64,000 nt of DNA, from NCBI GenBank assembly GCA_963770865.1, contig CAVYRD010000002.1:175381-239380 (forward strand), written 5' to 3'. Below, piece after piece: positions 1 through 7,223 of the stretch. How positions within the stretch are numbered: the stretch's first letter is position 1; every line of letters begins with the position of its first letter. The DNA is from Miltoncostaea sp963770865 (GTDB taxonomy: Bacteria; Actinomycetota; Thermoleophilia; Miltoncostaeales; Miltoncostaeaceae). The notes under the pieces were generated by a model. It was not told the origin of the DNA, searched no databases, and saw nothing but the letters and a program-made list of their open reading frames with translations. Position numbers and translations under genes: made by a program.

Positions 1-1
1 T

Positions 2-814
2 GAGGCGGCGCTGAGGGTCCACGTCCACCCCGGGGACGTGGTGGTCGACCTGGGCACGGGCACGGGGGTGCTGGCCTTCCTCGCGGCGAGGCAGGCCGCC
101 CGAGTGGAGGCGATCGAGCACGGGCCGATCATCGAGGCGGCGCAAGCCGTCGCCGCGGCCAACGGCATCGACAACGTGCGATTCCACCGTATGCACAGCC
201 GCTCCTTCTCGCTGCCCGAGCGGGCGGACGTGATCGTGCACGAGCAGATCGGTGCGGCCCTCTTCGACGAGGGCGTGGTCGCCAACATGGCCGACCTGCG
301 GGACCGAGTGCTGAAGCCGGGCGGGCGCGTCCTGCCCCACCGCCTGGAGCTCTTCATCGAGCCCGTCCAGCTGAGGGAGGAGCTGCGGCTCCTGCCCGCC
401 TGGCAGCAGCAGGTGCACGGCATCGATTTCTCCGCGTTGCGCACGTTCGGTGACCGGCAACCCTTCGACTACTGGTACCGCCGGATGCGCGAGTTCCCCC
501 TGGACCACTTCCTGTGCCGGATCGAGCCGGTCGTGACCATCGACCTCCTGACGGCGGGACCGCAGGACCTGCCACACCGGATCAGCTACGAGCGCCCGGC
601 CACCGAGGCGGGCTGGCTGGACGGTTTCTGCGTGCACTTCCGGGCGTGGTTCGACGACAAGATCTCACTCTCGAACTCGCCGGAGGAGCCGCAGACCTCG
701 TGGGTGACGCCCTTCCTGCGTCTCGAGCCCCGGCGAGTCGAGGTGGGCGACCCGATCCGGCTCGACCTGCACGCCGAGGACCTGGCGCTGCCGAGAACAT
801 GGCGATGGCGCTGA
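2..814 (+). CDS. PRMT-like SAM-dependent methyltransferase, 5' end outside window
   Basis: The frame is open from base 2 with no start, so the gene begins upstream; the GTG at 38 would cut directly before motif I. The AdoMet-binding motif VVDLGTGTGVLAF is followed by the acidic strand VEAIEHG. An arginine-methyltransferase-type acidic loop (VIVHEQIGAALFDEG) and LKPGGRVLPHR come next. The family transfers a methyl group from AdoMet, classically to protein arginine, but bacterial members have mostly unknown substrates. The product ends abruptly at TWRWR, where relatives usually continue a beta-barrel, so the C-terminus may be shortened. Bases 815-1011 hold no convincing gene. Confidence 0.75.
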   Translation, partial: EAALRVHVHPGDVVVDLGTGTGVLAFLAARQAARVEAIEHGPIIEAAQAVAAANGIDNVRFHRMHSRSFSLPERADVIVHEQIGAALFDEGVVANMADLRDRVLKPGGRVLPHRLELFIEPVQLREELRLLPAWQQQVHGIDFSALRTFGDRQPFDYWYRRMREFPLDHFLCRIEPVVTIDLLTAGPQDLPHRISYERPATEAGWLDGFCVHFRAWFDDKISLSNSPEEPQTSWVTPFLRLEPRRVEVGDPIRLDLHAEDLALPRTWRWR

Positions 815-1011
815 GCGCGGTGCGTCCACCGACGATCTGGTCGTGATCTCACCTGCCGACGCGCCCCCTCCGGGGCCGTTCCTGGGTCCCGAGAGCACTT
901 CGGCGACGATCTACCTCGACAACGCGATGATCGCCACCGAGCGCGTCGGATCGGCCGACCCCACGGCGCCCGCCTCTCGGAATCGGGCTCTGAGGCCCGT
1001 CCACGCCCGGC

Positions 1012-1403
1012 TCAGTCGGTGAAGAAGTGCTCCCCGTGGACGGTGAGCGCGTAGATGATCAGCCCGTCCACGACCATGATCGGGATCGACCGGGCCGGGT
1101 CGGCCCCGATGAACAGGAAGTGCCAGAAGCCGTTCAGGCCGGCCACCATGATGCCGAGGAACTGGCCGAAGACGCGCCCCTTCAGCACGAGCCAGCCGGT
1201 GAGCAGCTCGACCGCGCCGATCACGAGGAACGTCGTGCCGAGCGCCGTGCGGTCGCCGAAGATCAGGTCGGCGCCGGCGTAGACCTCCTCCTGGTTGAGC
1301 GCCACGAGGCCGTCGAGCACGTCAGCACCCCGGCCACGAGCAGCGCCGCCGCCGCGAACGTCACCCACGCGCTGCGGCCCACGCCGCGGAACCCCGTCGA
1401 CAT
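1012..1403 (-). CDS. Small four-helix membrane protein (DUF7144-like), one-base frame break
   Basis: The gene reads from ATG at 1403 (upstream GGTGGAG as ribosome site) as MSTGFRGVGRSAWVTFAAA and then loses frame near 1322. There, one missing base separates LVAGVL from VLDGLVALNQEEVYAG. Restoring one A gives a continuous protein of about 130 residues with four hydrophobic helices. Actinobacterial DUF7144 proteins have this length and a WVTFA...LDGL pattern; I assign the family from memory of that pattern, so only tentatively. Function is unknown. The intact downstream frame argues for a recent mutation or a consensus error. Confidence 0.65.
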
Positions 1404-1464
1404 CTCCACCCCCGCTCTCAACCCGGACGGCGGGACCCTATCCCGGCCGCGGCCCGGCGGTGGG

Positions 1465-1776
1465 TCAGCCCAAGGGTGCGAGGGCCCGCACGACCGCCGT
1501 CGCCGTCCGCTTGGCCATCGTGGGGATGTCGAACTCCCAGGTGACGCCCTTGGCGAAGTCGATGGTGAGGCGGGAGAGGATGCGGCCCTCCTCGAGCGCG
1601 ACCGCGGAGATCGCCGAGCGCGGGACGCGCGCGAGGACCTCGTCGGTGACCCTCATGCGCAGGGTGCCGGTCGCGGTCCGCACGAGCACGAGGTCGTCGG
1701 CGGAGACGGCGAGGAAGCCCACCCGGCCGAAGTGCGGCACCTCGGGGGCGCCCGCGTAGTAGTCACCGATCGCCAT
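1465..1776 (-). CDS. Hypothetical protein, 103 aa, possible PH-like fold
   Basis: The predicted product is mostly beta-strand: FLAVSADDLVLVRT, LRMRVTDEVLARVP and SRLTIDFAKGVTWEFDIP, with a terminal helix (MAKRTATAVVRAL). This strand-rich layout with a final helix resembles small bacterial PH-like domains, which is inference from pattern only. GC at third positions fits a real gene. No ATG, GTG or TTG lies in frame between the start used and the preceding stop. It lies on the same strand as the upstream DUF7144-like gene. Confidence 0.55.
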   Translation of the reverse strand: MAIGDYYAGAPEVPHFGRVGFLAVSADDLVLVRTATGTLRMRVTDEVLARVPRSAISAVALEEGRILSRLTIDFAKGVTWEFDIPTMAKRTATAVVRALAPLG

Positions 1777-1915
1777 TCCCGCGGAGCACGCGCCGGCCGC
1801 GCCGGCGAGGACCGCGGTGCGTCACCGCCGCGACACATCGCGTGCGGCACTCCCGCGCGTTGCGTGCGGGGATCCGCCGTTGCGCCGTCCCGCCCCGTGG
1901 GCAAGGATCGGAGCG

Positions 1916-2458
1916 ATGAGCGCCACCGTCGCCGACCAGGTCTTCGCCCGCGTCACCGCCCTCACGGAGGCCGATCCCACGCTCACCCGAACCGCCGCGA
2001 TACGGGCGGTGGCCGACGAGATGGGGCGCTCGGTGTCGGCCACCTCGTCCGCCTTCTACGCCCGCGCGCGCCGCGACGCGCCGAGCGCGGCGGACGTGTC
2101 CTCGACGCCCGCCGCGCCCGCGGGCGCGCCCGGCCGGCGGGCGCGCGCCGCCGGCCACGCCGCGGCGCCGGCGCTCTACGCCGAGATGCTCCCGCTGGTC
2201 GAGGCGGGCGCCACGGTCGAGCAGGCCGCCCGCCGCTTCGGCGACGAGGACAGCGTCGCGGAGATCGCCGCCGGCTTCACCCGCTGGATGCGGCGCAACC
2301 AGCCCGCCGAGGCGCTGGCGGCGCCCGAGCGGCTCGCCGACGACCGGCTCGCGGAGCTCGAGGCGGAGAACCGGTCGCTGCGCCGCGAGCTCGCCCAGGC
2401 GCGGCAGGCCATCCAGCGCGCCCGGGTCATACTCGACACGACGCCCGGGGAGCCGTGA
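1916..2458 (+). CDS. Hypothetical protein with HTH-like N-terminus and coiled coil
   Basis: ATG at 1916 has AGGATCGGAG just upstream and is preferred over an in-frame ATG at 1817 that lacks a ribosome site. The N-terminal 55 residues (TRTAAIRAVADEMGRSVSAT) look like a helix-turn-helix. An alanine/proline-rich linker follows, then a second helical segment (VEQAARRFGDEDSVAEIAAGF). The C-terminus is a charged coiled coil (LAELEAENRSLRRELAQ). I do not recognise a named family; a DNA-binding or scaffolding role is plausible but unproven. Confidence 0.6.
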   Translation: MSATVADQVFARVTALTEADPTLTRTAAIRAVADEMGRSVSATSSAFYARARRDAPSAADVSSTPAAPAGAPGRRARAAGHAAAPALYAEMLPLVEAGATVEQAARRFGDEDSVAEIAAGFTRWMRRNQPAEALAAPERLADDRLAELEAENRSLRRELAQARQAIQRARVILDTTPGEP

Positions 2459-2468
2459 TCACGCCGGG

Positions 2469-2813
2469 CTAACGACCCGAGCGCTCCCAGCGACGCTGCT
2501 CCTCGGCGGTCCGCTCGGCGGCCGGCAGGCGCTCCAGCCGCGCGTCGGAGATCGGCTCCCCGCTCTCGACGCTCAGCCCGTATGTCCCCTCGGCCAGCCG
2601 CTGCTCGGCGCGCTCGATGGCGCGCAGCTCATCCTCGAGCTCGCTGATGCGCCCGGCGTCGCGCTCGCGCTCGTTGATGTCGTAGGCCTGGTCGCCCGGG
2701 TCGGTGTCGTCCACCAGGGAGTCGGTGGGCATCTCCCCGCGGAGCCGCGCGAGGTGGCTCTCGATGCGCTCCCTCTCGGCGGAGAGGCGCTGCGCGGCTC
2801 GGTCGGCGTCCAT
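2469..2813 (-). CDS. DksA/TraR-type protein lacking zinc-finger cysteines
   Basis: ATG at 2813 is preceded by a strong AAGGAGG. The 114-residue product has the DksA/TraR layout: a long N-terminal helical hairpin (AERERIESHLARLRGEM, ELEDELRAIERAEQRLAEGTYGL) and then the zinc-finger segment. Where relatives read GLCxxCGExI...CxxCQ, this one reads GLSVESGEPISDARLERL and has no cysteine anywhere. DksA-family proteins bind the RNA polymerase secondary channel; whether this variant does is unknown. Proline and charge positions of the finger are kept, so the fold may persist without metal. Confidence 0.7.
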   Translation of the reverse strand: MDADRAAQRLSAERERIESHLARLRGEMPTDSLVDDTDPGDQAYDINERERDAGRISELEDELRAIERAEQRLAEGTYGLSVESGEPISDARLERLPAAERTAEEQRRWERSGR

Positions 2814-2943
2814 CGGGTCCTCCTTGGCGGGAACGGTGCGGGGGCGTGCCCCATGGGGGATCCTCTCACTCCCGCGGGACGTCGCGGCCACCGGGTCACG
2901 CTTCGCCGCGCCGCGAGGGCCCTCTCGGGCATGATTCCCGGCG

Positions 2944-4857
2944 ATGCACGTCGCGCGCGAGCGGGGGTGGACCGCGTGGCGCCTGCCGGCCGCGCTGCTG
3001 GTCGCGCTCGTCGCGGCGCTGCCCGCCCATGCGGGCGCGGAACCCGCGCGCGCGCCCGAGGAAGCCGCGACGGCCGAGCTCGCCGCGCGCTACGCGCCGA
3101 TCGTGGTGGTGAGGGACCAGTCGGGGACCTGCGACCGCTCGGGCGAGGCATACCGGCCGGTGCCGGTCCAGACCGTCCTCGACAAGCCCGAGATCGTCCT
3201 GCTCGACGGCGACGGCGACGTCATCGCCCGGGGCCCCGACGCCCAACAACTGGCGGGCAAGGGCCCCGAGACCTCGCTCGACTTCCCCGGCAACCCGCGC
3301 CGGCCCGGGTGCACGTTCGAGGAGGACTTCCGCCGCTTCGGGGCCGGCGAGCCGAACGCGGCCTACGCGCACCTCGTCACCGACGCCTCCGCGCCCGGGC
3401 GGATCGTGCTCCAGTACTGGTTCTTCTGGTACTTCGACGACTATGTGAACACCCACGAGGGCGACTGGGAGTTCATCCAGATCGTCTTCCCGGCCACCTC
3501 CGCGGAGGGCGCCCTCGCCACGACGCCGACCGAGGTCGGCTACTCCCAGCACTCGGGCGGCGAGCGGGCGGACTGGACCTCGGACAAGCTCGAGCGCCAG
3601 GGGGACCACCCGGTGGTCTTCGCCGGCGCCGGATCGCACGCCGACTACTACGGCTCCAACGTCTACCTGGGCCGCAGCGCGGACGAGGGCTTCGGCTGCG
3701 ACGACACGAGCGGCCCCTCCACGCGGCTGCCCGTCGAGGCGCGCCCGGTGCCCTCCACCCCGCCCGATCCCCAGGGCCCGTGGGCCTGGCTGCTGTTCGA
3801 GGGCCGCTGGGGCGAGTTCCAGCCGCCGCCCTACGACGCACCCCCCGGCCCGCAGACCAAGAAGGAGTGGAGCGCCCCGATGGTCTGGCAGGACGGGCTG
3901 CGCGACTCCAGCTTCGCGATCCCCGCCGACAAGTCGCTCGGCCCGACGGCCACCGGCGCGTTCTGCTCGGTGGTGAAGGCCGGAGGGCGGATCTACACGG
4001 CGGTCACCTCGCCGTGGGTGCTCCTGCTGATCGTCGTCGGGCTCGTCAGCGCCGGCGGCGCGGCCGTGCGCTCCACGCGGTGGTCGCCGCCCGTGCCCCG
4101 CCCGCTGGTGCGCCGCAGGACCTCGGGACAGATCCTGCGCGCCGCGCTCGGGCTCTACCGGGAGCACCGTCGGACGCTGCTCGCGCTCGGTGCGCTGTTC
4201 CTCCCCGCCGCGATCGTCGAGGGCTTCGCGCTGGAGATCGTCCTCGCCGTGACCCCGCTCGGGGCGCTGGCATCCACCGCGGGAACCGACAGCATGGTGT
4301 CGGCGACACTCGCGCTCATCGTGGGCGGCGCCGGCCACCTCGTGGCCGCGGCGATCGTCGTCGCGGGCGTCGCCCGGGTCGCGGCCGAGATCGAGGCCGG
4401 CCGCCGGCCGGGGGTGCGCGACGCCTACCGCGCCGTGGGCGAGCGCCTGAACGCGGCCCTCGGCGTGCTCGGCATCTCGCTGCTCGTCGTGACCGGGCTG
4501 TCGCTCACCGTGGTGGGGATCCCCGTGGCGATCTACATGATCATCCGCTGGGCGGTGGCCCAGCAGGCCGGCGCCGTCGAGCGGCTGCCGCCCCGCGCGG
4601 CGCTGGCCCGCAGCCGGGACCTCACCCGGGGCCGGCTGCTGCGCACCTTCCGCCTCGCCGCGCTGGTGAACGTGATCGGAGCCGTCAGCGGGCCCGTGGT
4701 GGGCATCGCCCTGCTGTTCCTGACGGACCTGCCCCTCGGGGCGGTCAACGCGGTGAGCTCGGCCGTCTTCGTGGTCACCACCCCGTTCGTCGGCGCGTCG
4801 ATGGCCCTGCTCTACGGCGACCTCGTCGCCGCGGAGGCCGGCCAGGAGCCCGAATAG
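2944..4857 (+). CDS. Exported Vps62-like domain fused to a multi-helix membrane domain
   Basis: A signal peptide (residues about 10-32, LPAALLVALVAALPAHAGA) precedes a Vps62-like domain to about residue 340. That domain carries the signature WFFWYFDDYVNTHEGDWE at about 158-176 and HADYY further on. A helix at about 355-378 anchors it. About 240 residues with several further membrane helices follow, resembling the membrane domains of DUF975 or GdpD-type proteins. In this orientation the Vps62 domain faces outside. The stop is only three bases from the stop of the convergent K+ channel gene. Biochemical function of bacterial Vps62 domains is not known to me. Confidence 0.75.
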   Translation: MHVARERGWTAWRLPAALLVALVAALPAHAGAEPARAPEEAATAELAARYAPIVVVRDQSGTCDRSGEAYRPVPVQTVLDKPEIVLLDGDGDVIARGPDAQQLAGKGPETSLDFPGNPRRPGCTFEEDFRRFGAGEPNAAYAHLVTDASAPGRIVLQYWFFWYFDDYVNTHEGDWEFIQIVFPATSAEGALATTPTEVGYSQHSGGERADWTSDKLERQGDHPVVFAGAGSHADYYGSNVYLGRSADEGFGCDDTSGPSTRLPVEARPVPSTPPDPQGPWAWLLFEGRWGEFQPPPYDAPPGPQTKKEWSAPMVWQDGLRDSSFAIPADKSLGPTATGAFCSVVKAGGRIYTAVTSPWVLLLIVVGLVSAGGAAVRSTRWSPPVPRPLVRRRTSGQILRAALGLYREHRRTLLALGALFLPAAIVEGFALEIVLAVTPLGALASTAGTDSMVSATLALIVGGAGHLVAAAIVVAGVARVAAEIEAGRRPGVRDAYRAVGERLNAALGVLGISLLVVTGLSLTVVGIPVAIYMIIRWAVAQQAGAVERLPPRAALARSRDLTRGRLLRTFRLAALVNVIGAVSGPVVGIALLFLTDLPLGAVNAVSSAVFVVTTPFVGASMALLYGDLVAAEAGQEPE

Positions 4858-4860
4858 GCG

Positions 4861-5526
4861 CTACCTCCGGGCCCGCGTCTGTCCGATGCGGGCGACCGCC
4901 GCCGCAACCACGGTCACCAGGAAGATCTGCCCCAGCACGGCTTCGGTGATGGCGAGCGCCTGAGTCAGGTGGATCGAGGGCGTGATGTCGCCGAAGCCCA
5001 CGGTGGAGAGGGTCACGAAGCTGAAGTAGACGAGGTCGAAGCGGTCGAGCGGGTTGAGCGACGAGGAGAAGGCGTCCGCGCCGACGTCGTCGATCGCGGC
5101 GTAGACCTGGGCGAAGAACAGGCCGATGAGCAGGTAGAGGCAGAGGAGGCCGGAGATGGTCGAGACCGTCACCGTCCCCTCGCGCACGAGCGACCGGGCG
5201 ATGACGACGGCCAGGGCGGCGACGGCGGCGGCCACCAGCAGGTCGCCCAGGCCGCGGACCGCGTCGGCGTCGAGCGCCGCGCCGAGGAAGGCCACCGCCA
5301 CGATGGCGGCGCCCACCATGAGCCCGGCGCTGCGCACCCGGGGGCCGAGCCGGGCCGCCGAGCAGACCGACATCCACAGCGCGAGCGCGAGCACCGACGA
5401 GACGGCCGCCGCGATGCGCGGCCCCGTGACGGCCCCGGACAGCATCGTCAGGGTGAGCAGCAGCAGCACCGGGCCGTAGCGCTGTGCCTGGGCGAGGCGG
5501 GCGATCGGCCCGGAGACACGGGGCAT
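4861..5526 (-). CDS. Two-pore-helix type potassium channel
   Basis: The 221-aa product has about four N-terminal hydrophobic helices, then an outer helix (about 122-143), a pore helix and the K+ selectivity filter TVGFGD at residues 175-180, and an inner helix to about 213. This is the Ion_trans_2 pore type; pores assemble as tetramers in the cytoplasmic membrane. No RCK or cyclic-nucleotide domain is attached, so gating is not evident. The ATG follows the stop of the 38-aa ORF by three bases, suggesting co-transcription with the BrkB-like gene upstream. Confidence 0.85.
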   Translation of the reverse strand: MPRVSGPIARLAQAQRYGPVLLLLTLTMLSGAVTGPRIAAAVSSVLALALWMSVCSAARLGPRVRSAGLMVGAAIVAVAFLGAALDADAVRGLGDLLVAAAVAALAVVIARSLVREGTVTVSTISGLLCLYLLIGLFFAQVYAAIDDVGADAFSSSLNPLDRFDLVYFSFVTLSTVGFGDITPSIHLTQALAITEAVLGQIFLVTVVAAAVARIGQTRARR

Positions 5527-5529
5527 CCC

Positions 5530-5646
5530 CTACACCTGCACAGGCTCGCGCAGGGCCTGGCGGCCCAGCCCGACGGCCCGGCGCGCGGCGCCGCGGTCGG
5601 CCGTCGATGTGAGAGGGTCGAGCACGGGTTCGAGGAACCGGGACAT
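5530..5646 (-). CDS. Small 38-aa ORF between BrkB-like and K+ channel genes
   Basis: ATG at 5646 overlaps the TGA of the BrkB-like gene (TGATG), and the TAG at 5530 is three bases before the channel ATG, so it fills the gap exactly. The product (MSRFLEPVLDPLTSTADRGA...) is arginine-rich, has no membrane segment and matches nothing I know. Precise packing and translational coupling are the only evidence that it is a gene. Confidence 0.4.
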   Translation of the reverse strand: MSRFLEPVLDPLTSTADRGAARRAVGLGRQALREPVQV

Positions 5647-6569
5647 CAGGCGGGCTCCTCTGCCTCGGAACGACGGTGGGTGAGCTCGGCGTTCAGGATC
5701 GCGCCGCCGACCATCAGGCGGGCGACGATGAACAGCCAGAGCAGGAGCGTGAGGGCGGCGCCGATCGTGCCGTAGAGCGAGGCCGCGCGCTCCGCCCGTC
5801 CCGCGAGGTAGTAGACCGTGAACAGGTGGAGCCCCTGGACGCCGACGGCGACGACGAGGGCCCCCGGCATCAGGTCGCGCACCGACACGGCGCGGTGCGG
5901 CAGGCGCCACGAGATGGCCAACCACGCGACGAAGTAGACCGCGCCCATCGCGAGGAGCGCGAGCAGCCCGCCCAGGAAGGTGACATGGCGCAGCCACCCG
6001 ATGAGGCCGCCGGTGAGGCCGATCGCCACGGCCAGCACCGCCAGCACGAGCGACGCGTGCAGCGTCTTCGCGCCGCGCTCGGGCCGCATCCCCCAGGCCG
6101 CGGCATGGCTCACGCGCAGGGCGCGCACCACGCCCAGGCCGGCGTAGGCGGTGCCGAAGAGGCCGATCGTGATGGCGATGAACCACCCCCGCTGGTGGGC
6201 GCCGTCGCTGACGATGTCCCCGAGGAAGCCCTGCAGCCCGATGTTTGTCGAGACGTCGTCGGGGGCGCCGTCGTCGATGCTGGTGACCGCGCCCAGCACC
6301 CCCACGACCAGCAAGGTGAACGGGAGCAGCCAGAGGAAGAAGCGGTAGGCCAGCGCGCCCGCCAGGAGTCCTCCGAGGCGGGCCGTGTCGCGATCCGCCA
6401 GGTCGAACCCGAGGGCGACGAGCGGGGACCGGCCGCGCTCGCGCTCGGCCCATTCGCGTGCGCCCTCGGCCGCAGCGCGGGCGCGATCGGCCTGGACGCG
6501 GCCCCAGGCGGCGGCCCCGCTCACGCGGTGCCGGCCGCCTCGGGGCCGTTCCTCGGGGCCCGCGCCCAC
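5646..6569 (-). CDS. YihY/BrkB-family membrane protein
   Basis: A polar N-terminus of about 65 residues precedes six hydrophobic helices with the family pattern GGLLAGALAYRFFLWLLPF. The end is LYGTIGAALTLLLWLFIVARLMVGGAILNAEL-like, typical of YihY/BrkB. The family sits in the cytoplasmic membrane; the old 'ribonuclease BN' name is not supported. The start is uncertain: GTG 6569 is the longest choice, and GTG 6524 also works and has a GAGG upstream. Same strand as the SHOCT protein 28 bases upstream. Confidence 0.8.
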   Translation of the reverse strand: MGAGPEERPRGGRHRVSGAAAWGRVQADRARAAAEGAREWAERERGRSPLVALGFDLADRDTARLGGLLAGALAYRFFLWLLPFTLLVVGVLGAVTSIDDGAPDDVSTNIGLQGFLGDIVSDGAHQRGWFIAITIGLFGTAYAGLGVVRALRVSHAAAWGMRPERGAKTLHASLVLAVLAVAIGLTGGLIGWLRHVTFLGGLLALLAMGAVYFVAWLAISWRLPHRAVSVRDLMPGALVVAVGVQGLHLFTVYYLAGRAERAASLYGTIGAALTLLLWLFIVARLMVGGAILNAELTHRRSEAEEPA

Positions 6570-6597
6570 CGGGCGCCCGCTGTCGTCCGCTACCGGC

Positions 6598-6984
6598 TCA
6601 GCCGAGCGCCTTGGCCTTCAGGGCCTCGAACTCCTCCTGGGAGATCGCGCCGCTGTCGAGCAGGCCCTTCGCCGCGGCGATCTCCTGAGCCGGGCCGCCG
6701 GTGCCGGCGGTCTCCTTCACATAGGAGTCGAACTCGGCCTTGGCGGCCCTCTGCTGCGCCGCGGCCCGCTCGGCCATCCCCTCATGGCGCACGATCAGGT
6801 AGATCAGGATGCCGATCAGGGGGAAGACCAAGAGCAGGATCACCCACCCGGCCTTGGCGATGCCCGAGAGCTCTCGATCGCGGAAGAGGTCGGCGACGAT
6901 CGAGACGAGCATCATGATCACCACGAAGAGCGCGTAGATGATGATGATCGTCCATATGAGGTCGAGGAAGCTGAAGTCGTCCAC
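6598..6984 (-). CDS. Membrane protein with PLDc_N-type helices and C-terminal SHOCT domain
   Basis: Two hydrophobic helices (residues about 5-33 and 43-66) flank a basic/acidic loop (LFRDRELSGIAKAGW), the layout of PLDc_N-type small membrane proteins. The C-terminus (AAKGLLDSGAISQEEFEALKAKALG) is a SHOCT motif, a short helical module thought to mediate oligomerisation. Function is unknown. It is probably the first gene of the minus-strand group ending in the K+ channel. Confidence 0.75.
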   Translation of the reverse strand: MDDFSFLDLIWTIIIIYALFVVIMMLVSIVADLFRDRELSGIAKAGWVILLLVFPLIGILIYLIVRHEGMAERAAAQQRAAKAEFDSYVKETAGTGGPAQEIAAAKGLLDSGAISQEEFEALKAKALG

Positions 6985-7116
6985 GTTCCACCCCTGCTGT
7001 CGGTTGTCCGGAGCGGACGCGGCGCGCCCGCCTGCGGCAGCCTAGTCCGACCCGCGGACGGGTGGGGACACACACGCCTTTAGCGGCGCAATCGCAACTT
7101 TCTTGACGGCGCCCTC

Positions 7117-7144
7117 TCACTTGGCGGGGTTGCCCGGCCGATAG
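7117..7144 (+). promoter_or_regulatory. Candidate sigma-28 (FliA/WhiG)-type promoter
   Basis: TCAC, 16 bases, then GCCGATAG, about 80 bases before the first hydrolase gene. The FliA/WhiG consensus is TAAA, 15 bases, GCCGATAA. The -10 matches 7 of 8; the -35 is poor. A similar arrangement precedes the paralogous gene at 8841. Confidence 0.35.
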
Positions 7145-7223
7145 AGGAAGTGCCGGGTGGACGCCCGGCGTGCCCAATACATGGCCGCCCGTCGCCGGCG
7201 GCGTGGATAAGGAAATCCTCCTG

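Noticed and set aside
804..1022. Possible continuation of the methyltransferase in another frame (DGAERGAST... to a TGA at 1020)
   Set aside because: No similarity to the missing C-terminal barrel could be seen, and the codon bias is weak.
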